Position numbers and translations under genes: made by a program. The notes beneath the pieces are model-generated. The model did not search any database and was not told the origin of the DNA. It saw only the letters and a program-made list of their open reading frames with translations. A DNA stretch of 64,000 bases from Erythrophleum ivorense (Eukaryota; Streptophyta; Magnoliopsida; Fabales; Fabaceae): the NCBI GenBank assembly GCA_026724425.1, contig JAIUCV010000007.1:22783286-22847285 (forward strand), read 5' to 3'. Below are positions 51,389-63,601 of this stretch, in pieces. Every line of letters begins with the position of its first letter. Position 1 is the first letter of the stretch.

Positions 51389-52654
51389 TGGGGATCCACA
51401 CTACAAAAAAAACAGAAATTAACGACAAAATTTTTCGTTGCTAAATGTGGATAATTCTGTCGCTAAATTAATTAGCGACAGATTATTTCTATCGCTAATT
51501 TCATTGTTGCTAATAAATTAGCTACGGAATTGACAATTCCATCGCTAATCAATGACGGAATATTCCGTCGCTGAAAAGAATTTCGTCACCAATTATGGAT
51601 ATAACGTATTCTGAATTTGCGATAGATTCAAGGCAGAATTTTTCATCAGTAATAAGTGATAGATCAATGACAAAATGTTCTATCAGTAATCAACAACAAA
51701 ATTTTCCATCAATAATTAATGATCAGCGACGAAATATTCCGTCAATAATCAATGATAGAATATTCCGTCACAAATTAGTGACGGATTAGCAACGACAAAT
51801 TCTGTCACTGATTAGTGATGAAATATTCCGTGACTAATTAGTGATGGATTAATGACAAAAATTCGTCACTGATTTACTTTTTTATTATATTATTATTTTT
51901 AAAATATAGCCTCAATATTACTTTATTATCTATCCAATAAAATACAATAAAAGCACAATAAAATAAAGCTAATTGAAAATAATGCTAATAATAAAATTAG
52001 GGTTTAAATGTTTCTCCCTATCCAATAAAGTAAAATAACACAACAATATTCACTAAAATACATAACTTAAAATGATCCTCAATTAAATATTTCAAAAACA
52101 AATCATAACAATCCTCAACTTAAAATACATAATTTAAAATAACATAAAGAGAAATAAAATCATATTTATAAAGGAGGGCAATCAAGTCTTCCATATGCAT
52201 AGGCTTTTTAGTAAAGTATTGCAGATACAAATTGATCCTTATCATAACTCTTTTTCTTTTATTTGGAGGAGGATGCTTGAGTTGTCTTGTCTTGCTTCTT
52301 AGGTGCCATGGAATTTACATAAAGAGTAAAAAGAAATATAAGATGGTAAAGAGATAAGTTTAACAACAGTAGACACAAATAACAAAAACAAGTATCCTTT
52401 TCCAAATAATTTGATCCTTGAAAAATTTGCAATGAGCAGCCTAATCATTGAGAGTTCAAATCAAAGTAAACAAAAGCAAAGGCACAACAATATAGTTTTT
52501 GAAGTATAAAGAACTTTAGGGATAACCTATGTTAAAATGAGTGAATTAGGGTTAAACAAGAGTAAACACACTTATTTGAAGAAGAAGGATAAAATAAAAC
52601 CAATTAAATAGTGCAAGGAACAAAAATATGATTTTTTGCAATATGTGTTCATAC

Positions 52655-53315
52655 TCATTATAGCGAGTTTAAACTCACAATAGCGAGGAAGAACAGAGAA
52701 CTACAGAATCGAATTTCTAATTCCATAACACCTAAACAATTGAAAACACATCCATAGAAAGATATGAATAGCACACCCACAACCATTATTATAATCATAG
52801 CAACATACATTTATCAAATCAAAGCCATACAACTTTAACCCTAAGTTCTCAAAGCCATGTACTCTTAAGCGGAAAAATGGAGAAAAGAATGAAGAATCAA
52901 TATATCTGTCAAAGAAACAAGAATTCATGGAAGAAGAAGTGGAGAAGATCGAAAAATTGAGTGATAATGTGTTGATTTAGCCTCCAATCTTCACTCCAAA
53001 CTTCTTGCCTCCAAATCTTAGCTCCCTTGTGCATTTTTTTTCTTTAGAAGATCTCTCCCTAAGCTCTGATTCTTGAAACCCTAGCCACCCCTCGAGTTTT
53101 AAACCCAAAAGTCGAAGTTGTGTGTTTCAGTAAACAAGTCTCGCTATAACGAGGAGCACCTCTCGCTATTGCGAGAGCTTATCAGTTCCAGATTCCAAGT
53201 TTTCTTGCTACAACCTACACTATTGCTAGAAGTTCCCTAGATTTTTGTATGAGCTACGAACTTGCTATAGCGAATGGGCATCCTAGCTATAGCGAGGAGG
53301 CATGGATAGCTTACT
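52655..53315. repeat. Scattered CTCGCTATAGCGAG palindrome cluster
   Basis: Variants of the palindrome occur at about 52658, 52680, 53141, 53161, 53270 and 53292, as whole or half sites (TATAGCGAG, TCTCGCTAT). Non-coding interior of the second CACTA element. Function unknown. Confidence 0.55.
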
Positions 53316-53319
53316 CTTG

Positions 53320-56300
53320 ATTTTTCAAGCCTTCTCCTTTTCTTTATTCCCTACTAGTAGGTCTTTATCCCTCTCATGAGATTAAAATCAAAATAAAATG
53401 AACACAGAGCTATTAAAATGATTACAAAAGCTAAATTTTATTTATTTACATTGATTGGAGAATGACCTGTACTTAAATACAAAATTTGTAAGAAAAATAA
53501 CCAAATGACTCCTTATTCCATCATAAAATATGACATAAAATATCAAAATTAGAGACTCATCAATGGTTTAGGGTTTTAGGTTGACGGGATGAAAGATCCA
53601 ACTAGCAATTGGATTCTTGTATGGGCTCAAGTTTTGGGTCTGCTTCCTTCATGTTGATTTTTTTTTTGTTAATTAATATGCTAACCTAGTTAATACAACA
53701 CCTTAACAAAATGGATTTTTAACCCTATAATTTTATAGAATTGTATAATAATATGGATTATGTATAATTGGGCTTATATTTTTAATGGTAGAAGCACTTA
53801 ACTGGCGTCTAACATAATGTCACAAATTCTTTTTTTGAATGCATTACATATGTTCCTTAAGCATTAGTTAGATGTTGTCAAAATCATTTATAACTCATTT
53901 TCAGCAACATTCAAAAAATATTTATGGGGTTTTTATTATAAATCTAACAGAAAATATAAGAGATAAATTCGTAATTACATGGTTTGATTATTCAAAAAAT
54001 GGCTTGATAATTATTTTAATTTGTTAATTAATTAATTAATTTAAATTTAATTTTTAACTACTTTTTATTTTAATTTACTCTCTTAACTTTCAATTTATAC
54101 TTTATTTATCTTTATTTTAAAATGATTTTTGAGTTAACTTTTAAATATCCTAAGATAATCACTTAACAATTTTTTATTGTTATATAATAATATTTGATGA
54201 ATGTAATATAAAAATTAATAAATATGACATAAATTAAAAATTAAGCAATTAAATTTTAAATAAATAAATTGTCAAACTAAGTCAATTAGATAAATTAAGG
54301 ACTTAAAATATATTTAAGTAATATATATGTATAGAAGTGTGAAAACTCAAAAATTCACTACAAGTTTATTTCATATTCTAACCTAAACCAATTTCTATAA
54401 ACTTAAAATAATCGAAATCATCAAGAATGGAGTTTTAGCTTACATAGTCCAATGTTTAACATTTCATTAGTGCATTGATATTCAGATATTACAACCTTAA
54501 AAAATATTTACAAAATTATAAAAAGTTAAATTTTACTTTGTCATTTCTTGAGATAATATAGCAGGAAATTTTTGTATAAATTCTCTAATTTGATTTGAAC
54601 ATAAATAATTTATCTTTGGTTCAAAATAAATGTGAATTGTTTGTCTTCTTCAAGAGAACATATATATATATATATATTTATAAAACAAAGTGAAAACTTT
54701 ATCAAGGTAAAAAATAATTATTACAATCAAAGTCTAATGATTTTAATAGTTGAGTTAAAAGCATGTTTGAGATTGTTGTGAAATTTTGTTTAATTTAAAA
54801 TTATTTTTTAATGAAATTTCATAAAGCACAATGAAAAAAGCTCCTTTGTTTAACCAAATTATTTGATAACTTTTTTTTATGTGTTTTGCAGATTTTTCAA
54901 AAAAAGAAATTGTACTTAAAAGGGCATGTATTCAAACCATAAGTAAAAATATTAAAAATAATTATGAATTTAATCATTTTGAATGAATGTGTTTTTTTTT
55001 AAAAGAAAAATAATTTTTTGCTTTGATTTACTTAAAAGAAAATATTTTAATTTTTGGCCCAATCCTACGATAGAAAAACCAATTCCAATATCACTTTATT
55101 TTGTTTAAAACCTTAATCAAGTATTATAAAATTTTAAAATAATTACTTTTATGAATATTATTCCTCATAACACCTAAAACCTATATACCAAATTTCAGTT
55201 CAATCGGAGTTAGTCACCTTTGAAAACAATATTGTGTAGAATTACTTCAAAATACCAAAATTGCAAACTCTAGAACTAGCCATAGAAATAAAGTAAGAAA
55301 GCTAAATTGATATTGAAAATAATAAAATTTCTAATCTAATTGATTATAATGAATTAGCTCCCAACAATGGTACCAAAATTTTACTTACAGCTGTCTAACC
55401 AACCAACATTAGCAAAAGTAATTAGCTTGCAATAGTGTACCCACTAAGTCATCTCTTATGAAGTTGTTGATCAAATCAATTAGTTTAAAGTTTCATATAA
55501 ATAGAATTTATTCAAAAATTGAAGGGGTTGTCTATGGAATTTAATGACTTATTAACAATGAAAATTTAGTTATATTCATTTGAGAGTGGGCAGATCTCCT
55601 TTCCTCCCACAAAATTGTAAATAAGATACGTATTGGATTTTGCCTTCCACTCCTTTTTTTATTTTGCACCTATTGGTATTTATTCTTTACTTCTTTTGAG
55701 AGAATTTGAGATTTAAATGAGAGAAAGTTTCAATTTTTGAAGAAAGGAAAACCTTGACAGGATCACTTAGGAAAGTGCAAAAAAAAAAAAAAAATAAAAC
55801 AAAAGAAAAGAGGAATAAGGTATGAATTTAACTAAGAGTTAAAAGCATGACAAAGAGGGGAAACCAATCAAGAGAGGAGAGAGGTAAGCAACTGGTGACA
55901 TAATTGAAGCACAGTAGATGAGTGGAGTCATTTTTAATATTTGTAAAATTTTGAGAAAGAGACATATTATTATATATTTTTAATATTATTTATCTTTTTT
56001 ATTTTTTAGTTAAATATTTATTTGACTTTTATTTATTTCTTATTTTCTATTTTTTTTATATTTTTAGTAAAATCATTCCTTATATACATTTGTTTAAATT
56101 ATGATTTGAAATTTACCAAATTTTTTTCTTTTTCTAATTAATTAAATATATATTTATATTTATTTTAATATATGATTTAAAATAAATAATTTCTTAATTT
56201 TGAATAAAAACAAAGAGCCCTTATTGACCATAGAATAATTAAGCACATTAGTATTTATCTTAGTTTTTATTTATTAAATTATTAATTTATGATTTAAATT

Positions 56301-56400
56301 ATATTATATAAATTATTATAGGTTTCTATAAAATTAATAATATTTAAATCATTTCCAATAGATATATATATTTAAATCATTATATCATATAAATTATTTA
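53320..56400. other. Interior of the 5.3-kb CACTA element, no gene seen
   Basis: AT-rich, with an (AT)n tract at about 54659-54678 and A-runs at 55780-55795. No transposase, captured exon or RNA gene was recognised. Confidence 0.55.
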
Positions 56401-56676
56401 AAAATTCAAATTAAGATTTGCGACCGAAAATTTTGTGACGGAAATTCCATCTCCAAATTATTGATGGAATTTACTGTCACAAAATTCCATCACTTTTCCA
56501 TCATTGAATTTTGTCACTAACTTATATGTGATAGATTAGTGACGGAAATTTTTGTGATGGAAAATTTCTGTCAGTAATTCTGTCATACATTTTTACGATG
56601 GAATTTGTGACGGACTTGCGATGGAAATAAATTTCATCCCTAAATTTTATTGCAAATCAGTTATTTTTTTGTAATG

Positions 56677-57074
56677 CAAGAGGACAATTAGACCCCTGCC
56701 ACGGTGACTGATGAGGTGGTTGAAGAGAACAATGGCACAAATGATGCATATGCAGCTAAGGGAATGAGGAGAAGCACCCAAAATAGGAAAGCTATGTTGA
56801 AGGTGAGGGAAGAAACATAAAAGGATGGTCAAGCACACAACCAATGGGAGGATGGAAGAATGATTCTTTCTCTCTTTCTGCAATTTCTTTCTGACCTCCC
56901 TGATAGATTCTCTCTCCTTTCTGTTACAAGCAATTGTCAAAGTTATAGCGAAATTCTGACACTATCTATTTGGGCATTTCTTCATAATTCAAATAGATCA
57001 AGAGAGTCTCGAATACTTAAATGAACAAATGATTTAGAGACCAGAACAGGAAGCTTGTTTGCCAAAACTCATGG
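56677..57074. other. Former upstream region of the polygalacturonase
   Basis: Before the CACTA insertion this DNA adjoined the pseudogene's 5' end. The minus strand has a 97-codon frame (56647-56940) with a very hydrophobic stretch (LPLVVCLTILLCFFP), but no family match. It may be promoter, 5' UTR or chance. Confidence 0.35.
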
Positions 57075-58869
57075 TGTAATAAACCGTTTTTCATAAAATG
57101 TCATAATTGAGCCATATAACCTCGAAATGAGTGATTTAAGGCCAAATAAAAAATTTGATAAAATTTTAAATAATATAAAATGAGGATTTGAGTTTCAAGT
57201 TGCTCAGAAACCAGGGCTGGAATGGTTCAAAAAATTTGCCAAAAGTCTAATGACATTTTCGTAAATATAGATGCTTTTTGGAAAACACACAGGAGGGCTT
57301 TTAAAAAAAAAATTGAGCTTTCTGGGGTTCTCAGAGGCCCAGAAAAACCATGGGAAACCTTGGGATAGTTAAAGCCCATTCGATATACATTTTTCTATGG
57401 CAGTGAACCCGAACTTTGATTAATTTGTTTGGGAAGGTTTTAGCTTCAAATAGAGTGATTCCAAAGGCATTTTATAAGATTGGGAATCCAAATTTATGCT
57501 GGAAAAAACAATTCTTAAAAAGAATCTAAAATAAAGTTAAAACGAAAATGCCATGTACGCAGGACGTAAATGTCATTTTTTAAAAAACAAGTCTTGAAGC
57601 TTCTTATATTAGGTGTTCCATCTCCTTGCTTCTTCCAACCTACTTGAGCTCATCCAAAATAAAGAAGAGGATTGGAGAGAGAGACACACCAAGAAGCCAA
57701 GGAAGAAAGGGAGAAATTCAAGGGAAAAGGTAAGAAATCTTAAGGATTTCTATTCTTCTTTTTCTTGAAACCTTGTTCCTCTTCTCTCAAGCTCTCTTTC
57801 CATGGCTTTGATGAGTGAAATGGTTTTGTTTTGACCTTGAACTAGAGGGGAAGAGTTAGAGATTCAAAAAGGAAGCTAAGGCAAGAAGAAACACTCTTGA
57901 AGAAGGCTTGATTCAAGGTAATTTCTTTCCATTTAGTTGCTTCTTCTTCCTTTGCTTCTTCTTGAGTGTTTCATCCAACTTAAAAGCTAGGGAGAGAGGG
58001 AGTTTTTGACTTAGGGCAAGTATGGAACCATTGATTTAGGCTATAGGAAGTTGGAATATGCCAAGAAATTACAAGAGAAATCAATGAATTTCAAGTTAGG
58101 AAAGTGTAGAGTTCTTGAACATAATGCAAAAACTAATTTGATACATGAGTTTTCTTACATGTGTGAGTGTTTAATTGAGCTCCTAAGACCTCTAGGAAGC
58201 CTCCCAAGTGTGTCTCCCATCGAGGAAAAATCAAGAAGGCCATGGACTTTTCCTCCTACCATCATTTTAGGCAAGCTAGGATGAATAGGTTAGGGAGTGT
58301 TTTAATTTATTCTTTAGTTTGGAAAAAATTTAGAAACCATAGGTTGGGAGATGAGGCAATAGCTTCCATAATATAACCTTATGAAGCAACATATACATAG
58401 GCTTGTGAAAGTGAGTGTATGATAGCTCTAAGGACCTTAAATGAAGTCAAGAGACCTAGTTATAGGAAGAGAATGGAGCCAAGCACTTAAATCATGATAG
58501 TTGCTTCATTAGGCCATTAATGGAATCATTATGTAACTAGTAAACAAAGTATTCTCCTTTAATATGTATTTAAGATCTAGGCTTACTTCAAGAGTATAAT
58601 TGAGTGTTATTTATTATGTTTAGGCTACGAAAGGCAAGCCCCATCTAGTTGTGGTTGTAGAACTGAGAAAGAGAAGGAACAATCAAAGTGAAGCTTGGAG
58701 TTTCACCAAGGTATCTTTCCATGTCATTCTTCTTGCATTCTTGGTTATGCACATATCATTGTGTGCTTGTGTGTGCTTTTGTGTCTTATGAACATGCCAC
58801 TTAATGTTATGATGTTGGATTAGTACCAATATGCTTTCTTGAATGTTATTAGTTGTGAAAATTGCTTAT

Positions 58870-59060
58870 AAGGGTAAGGTGATGCCAAAAGTCCCTTAAT
58901 ATGGGTGAGGAGATGCTAAAAGTCTCAAGGCATGGGTGAGACAAGGCCAAAAGTTTCATGGATGAGTGAAGCTAAGTCAAAAGTCCCTAGGCCAAGGGTG
59001 AGGCAAATCCAAACGTCCTAGAAATGGAGTGAGGCTAAACTAAAAGTCCCTAGAGCTTAT
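58870..59060 (+). repeat. Minisatellite (~33-36 bp units) inside family B copy 2
   Basis: Five units of the form GGTGAGGC-AAG-CCAAAAGTCCC, diverged, the same array as 46955-47135 reversed. Unit length varies slightly between units. Confidence 0.75.
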
Positions 59061-59217
59061 TCTTGACTTTGTTATGACCTTGTGGCATAGAAATGTGACT
59101 TTGCAAACCTTATGGTTATATTAGCTTTCATACTTGTACATTTGACATGTGACATACCTTAAATGTGTGTTTGAATAGGTGTATGAGCTATTGAGATTCC
59201 ATAAATCTCACCCCTTC

Positions 59218-62011
59218 TGTAACACCCCAAAATTAATTAAGGTATTAATCATGGATTTGGGTTAATTAAGAATAATTAATATGGGGTAATTGGGCGAGTT
59301 AAGTGAATGAAAACTTTAGAAAGATAAATTATTAATATGAGTTTGAGATTTAATTGAATTAGAAACCCTATCTAGGCCCACATTAAATTAAGTAGGCCAA
59401 GGTTAGGAACTAATGGAGGGCCTAATCTGATTTAATGAATTAGAGACTCAAGACCCAACTTGCACAAGCTCTTACAAATGGCCCAATAACCTTTGTGCAA
59501 ACCCAAATCAATTGAGTCCTTCAAACTTGATTTGACCCAATTAAATTCTACAGCCCAACACATTAAAACTAGCCCAATAAGGCTTAAATTAGAACCCACT
59601 TGCAATTGGACCATTGGGTCAGTCCAAATTCATCCAAAACCCTAAACATATTCAGCCTTTCCCCTCCCTTATGTAGAAACACAAAACACACAATTCATTT
59701 TCGGAGGTTTGAAGGGAGGCAAAGGTTTGGGGCAAGAAATCCACCATTTCCCACTACTAGAGTAAGATTCATCCAAGGTAATAGTTATATAACTTAATCC
59801 TCTCATCTTTCTCTTTAATTTGACCAGATTAATGTTCCAATTGGTGCATTTTCACCCACACCCAAAATTTGAAACTTGCCATTTAATGTTTCCATGGTAA
59901 AATTTCGTAGGTTGAAGCTAGGGCTGACATTAGATAAGTATAAACTCTTCTTTTTGAGGTATTTCTGCTGGTTTGAGATCCCAATGATTAGATTATAGTA
60001 TGGGTATTTATTTTTCACGAATTTGCTTAGGATTTAGGGTGATATATTGAAGTTTCTGGTAGAGGACACCTCCATTCTGAATTTTGAGAATTAGTAGTGG
60101 CTGGGGAGATTTTTGTACCACTGGTGGCTTTTGCAAATTTGTCTACAAGTGAGGTAATCGGGACTATATTAATTCTATGCATATATCTGCTTTAATTTCA
60201 TATTTTTTATACATGAATGATTTGAAATGTTAAATGAATTGGTTGGCTATCTATTGTATTGTATTTGGACCTTGTGAGTCCATGGTGGAGCTGTGGTGCG
60301 GCTGCCATTCGTGCATGTGTTTCGATCAGGCACTAGGTTATGATCAAACCCTAGATGCACTGAGCGCTGGTTGTGCTCATTGGGGAGTGGGTGCTGTGGA
60401 CGGGCCTCTCCCAGTGTTATTGGCCTTTAACATGTGGAATTATGATTGCTAATATGGGATGGTAATCATAGTAGCCTAACCATTTCCTTTGCTAATATGA
60501 ATGATATGATTCTGATATTGATTTTGATTTATAGATATATGTTAATTAAATTGGATATTATAAATGGAAATTTCCTTGGTTACTGAGATTCGCATCTCAC
60601 CCCATTTCATGGGATCATATTTTCAAGTGAAGGCTCTTCGGGTAAGGATAAGAGGAAGCAAGTGGATGAAAATCCATAAGCTCCAATAATGTGGGGAGAA
60701 GGCTACACTTAGACTAGTTTATTTAGAATAGATGCTAAATTTTATATTCCTTTTTGTATAGCATCATCATGTAATCATGTTGCCAAGTGTAGGCTCTTAT
60801 ATTTTGATTACTTAGGATGTATCTATTGAGGAGTTAGGCCTCATCTTAGCTTGGTATTAGATGTATGAACCTATAACACCTAATGTATGAATTTTACTAA
60901 ATTTATGGTATGGTATACTATTGAAACTATAATTACGTGATACACTAAATGTTGATATGAACCATTGGGGTATGAAATCTCTAACAGAATGTGTATCAAA
61001 TGTTAATTGTTGATAGTGCATGAATTCTTGCTGTCATTAATCCATGAATTTGTTGACATGTGGTAGTTGGACGAGTAGGAATTAGTACTTAAGTTTTGAA
61101 TTAGTAATTGTAGAATAGCTGGGTAAATAAGGTAGATAAATACCATTAGAGTCATATAAAATGAGGGAAAGTGGTCCTAGGGTGTTCTTAAGAAGATAAT
61201 TGGAGTACATGGGATGAAATTTGGGAGATGTAGTTACAAGAGGGAGTCACGCCGCGGCTAGGAAGGCCTCACCGCAGCCTGAAGAGTGATAGTGGCGAAG
61301 AACACCGCGGCTTGAGGAATCTCGTTGCGGCTCAGTGCAAAAAAAATCGCCCAGAAGGGTGGCAGAGAGAAACCTCATCGTGGCGCAATAGGTCCTGTCG
61401 CGGCGCTAGTTGAGGAAACTAGGTAAGGAATGTCCAGTAGCGAGCCTCGCAGTGGCGTAAGAGTTTTCTGCCGAGGCAAGAATCATGGGAATTTGAACAG
61501 TAGTCCCAGGAGGCATTTCCACCGCAGCGCCACGTATGCTAGCCGCAGCGAAATTCATGTGAATTGCCCAATGATTCTCGAGAGTAACTTAGTTGCAGTG
61601 CGGAAGGTCGGGGCCGCAGCGCAAAGTGAAAAACGTGATTTTCAAGCTCCAGAACCTAACTTGGCTGCAGCGGGAGGGTTTCAAGTCGTGGTGCAGATCC
61701 CCAAACTCTTACCTTTAATCTAGAAACCCCAGTTTCTTCAATGGTAATGCTAGGAAATGATATAGGGACACTTGTGAGAGGTTTTTGTGTGTTGAAACTG
61801 ATGGATGGATGAATCACAAACCCCTCATGATGTACAATTTATTTTATGCATTCTCACGCTTGTGATTGTTTAGTGATGACCCTAACATCAAGGTTCAAAT
61901 TTCCCTATACTTTCATAATGTAATAAATTGTAATGACTCCAAACCTTGATCATTAATTATTAATTGTGTAGTTAACCATAATTACCATGTTTAGAAGATA
62001 GGGTTGTCACA
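59218..62011 (+). mobile_element. LTR-type element (family A) copy 2, 2.79 kb, TSD CCTTC, nested
   Basis: Begins TGTAACACCCCAAAATTAAT and ends GATAGGGTTGTCACA, flanked by perfect CCTTC duplications (59213-59217 and 62012-62016). It sits inside family B copy 2, so it is younger than that insertion. Collinear with 19350-22194 reversed. Shared blocks include the GC-rich module (61245-61700), CTTCTCCCCACATTATTGGA-type sequence (60689-60712, reversed) and a small frame at 60234-60452. No gag/pol. Confidence 0.87.
61245..61700. other. GC-rich CCGCGG-motif module in family A copy 2
   Basis: Equivalent of 19655-20070. Words such as CGCCGCGGCTAG, CACCGCAGCC, CACCGCGGC, GTCGCGGCGC and GCCGCAGCG recur every 15-45 bases. 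A frame at 61430-61723 is open, but its counterpart in the other copy is not conserved. Confidence 0.6.
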
Positions 62012-63601
62012 CCTTCCTTCTTTTATCTTAATATGTCTAGGTGGTGCCTAAGAAGAGAAAAATGCAAGTCAAGGAGCTTAAGAGACCTTACTTTGGCAAA
62101 TATATAGTTTTTCTTGTAATTAGATGTTAAAGGGACATGTATATGCTATTTTTGAGGTGTAAATATTTAGGCAAATGTAAAAGTATATGTATGTGATGTA
62201 TGAACCATATTTGGTGTCAAAACAATGTAAATGTGAGATTTGGCTATGTGATGGCTTGCAAACGCTTATGTATTCTTGGACGTGGAATGACCAAATTGAG
62301 ATGTATGATGATTTAGGTCACTTGGACAATTTATATATGGTGTATTTGTGCTTTCAAACTTGTCCAAGGTGTGCTAGAGCATGTAAGCAGGCAATTGGAC
62401 CATTTTTGACCCCTTTGTAGCTTAAAATGACCATAATGATGAGTTATAGTCAAATCTATCCAAATGAATTCCTCTTTGTCTGAAATTTGTCATGCATATA
62501 GGGCTTGTCCAGAGCTTTTTGACAAGCTAAAATGCATATTATTTGGAGCACTAGAGAATATTTGATGAATTTTCAAAATTGGCAAAATTTCATGGTTCTG
62601 GTACTGTTACTTTGCATTCAGTCCAAAATTTTGCCTCTATCATTCATGGGCCCAAATGATTTCCAATGGCTATGAAATTTTATAGGCATAAACTAGAAAT
62701 TCACAGTGACCTATAGCAATTGGAAGCACCTCAATTGGAAGTCTATAGAAGGAGATGTAAATTTTTGAAATTTCATATTACTGACAGTAGTGTAGAGCAA
62801 CCTTGGTTGCTGTTCTATCGATTTCCAAGGTCTCAATGCATCTAAACTAGTCTTAAGTTATTTTTTCCCCTAGTTAACATCTATATCTTTCCAAATTAAT
62901 ATAGTTTTCCTAGATTATATTTTTTTAAAAAATAGTTATGAATTTTTAAAATTTATATCAGTAACTTGTATTAAAAATGTTGGACATTCTGACCTTTGCC
63001 ATTTTCTATTGTCAAACGTGGTCCATATAAGGTTTTCATGGCTTGGAATTATTTTTAGTATAAAGTACATCCAGAGCTTTTTAGAAAGCTATGGTTTGAT
63101 TGATTTTAAATTTTTTTGAATTAGTTATAATTTTTCAAAGTTGCTAGCAGAAAACTGAAATTCTAACCCGAGGATGTGAAATTCTTGATTTTTGGCTTTT
63201 AATCGGTGGTTTATGGAATGTTTTGGGATGTTTGTGACTTGTTTAGATGGAAAATAAATAGAGAATGTTATTAGGGAGTTCCCAAGGTCCACAAATTAAA
63301 ATTTTTTAACCCCGACATAACGCAAGGAAATGACAATATTCTATTCCTTTTTCTTAGTTTTCTTTGGTTGCATATGAAAGTCACCTTGAATATGGGAATA
63401 TGGAGTCTAATAAAGTATGGTGTGACACATGAGATATCATTACTGAGATGAATATAAGCTTGAAAGAATGAATTAGGCAGCTAACACATTCTCTCTTTAG
63501 TGTTACATGACCATGACCATTTCTTGTAACCGAACTCTAGAAGACATTCAACAATCTCTCCGGTCACTTCCAACCACACAATAGCTAATTACGAGGGCAC
63601 A

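Larger units (their letters stand above)
51399..56676. mobile_element. Non-autonomous CACTA-like transposon, 5.3 kb, at 5' end of the polygalacturonase
   Basis: Ends CACTACAAAAAAAACAG (51399) and TTATTTTTTTGTAATG (56676) are inverted. Subterminal arrays of the palindromic-type word GACGGAATATTCCGTC and variants fill 51420-51870 and 56410-56640, in both directions. The interior lacks a recognisable transposase. The flanking triplets are CCA and CAA, so the 3-bp duplication is imperfect or one end is changed. It separates the pseudogene's signal peptide from its presumed promoter. Confidence 0.75.
57075..63427 (-). mobile_element. LTR-type element (family B) copy 2, interrupted by family A element
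   Basis: Begins TGTCACACCATACTTTATTA and ends CGGTTTATTACA on the minus strand, with flanks CATGG (57070-57074) and CATGA (63428-63432). Removing the nested element (2799 bp with one duplication) leaves about 3.55 kb, close to the 3.46 kb of copy 1. Collinear landmarks with copy 1: the minisatellite, GAGATTC...ATCTCAC (59191) next to ATGTCTAGGT (62033), and the TGTCCAGAGCTTTTTGACAA-type block (62508). No coding frames. The exact right end is less certain than the left. Confidence 0.72.

Noticed and set aside
51125..51454. Plus-strand 109-codon frame
   Set aside because: Antisense shadow of polygalacturonase exon 1, running into the CACTA end.
56647..56940. Secreted small protein gene
   Set aside because: Hydrophobic frame overlaps the CACTA end and has no conserved features; kept only as a note on the former upstream region.
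61430..61723. 97-codon frame in family A copy 2
   Set aside because: Follows from the GC-rich module; the equivalent frame in copy 1 is interrupted.
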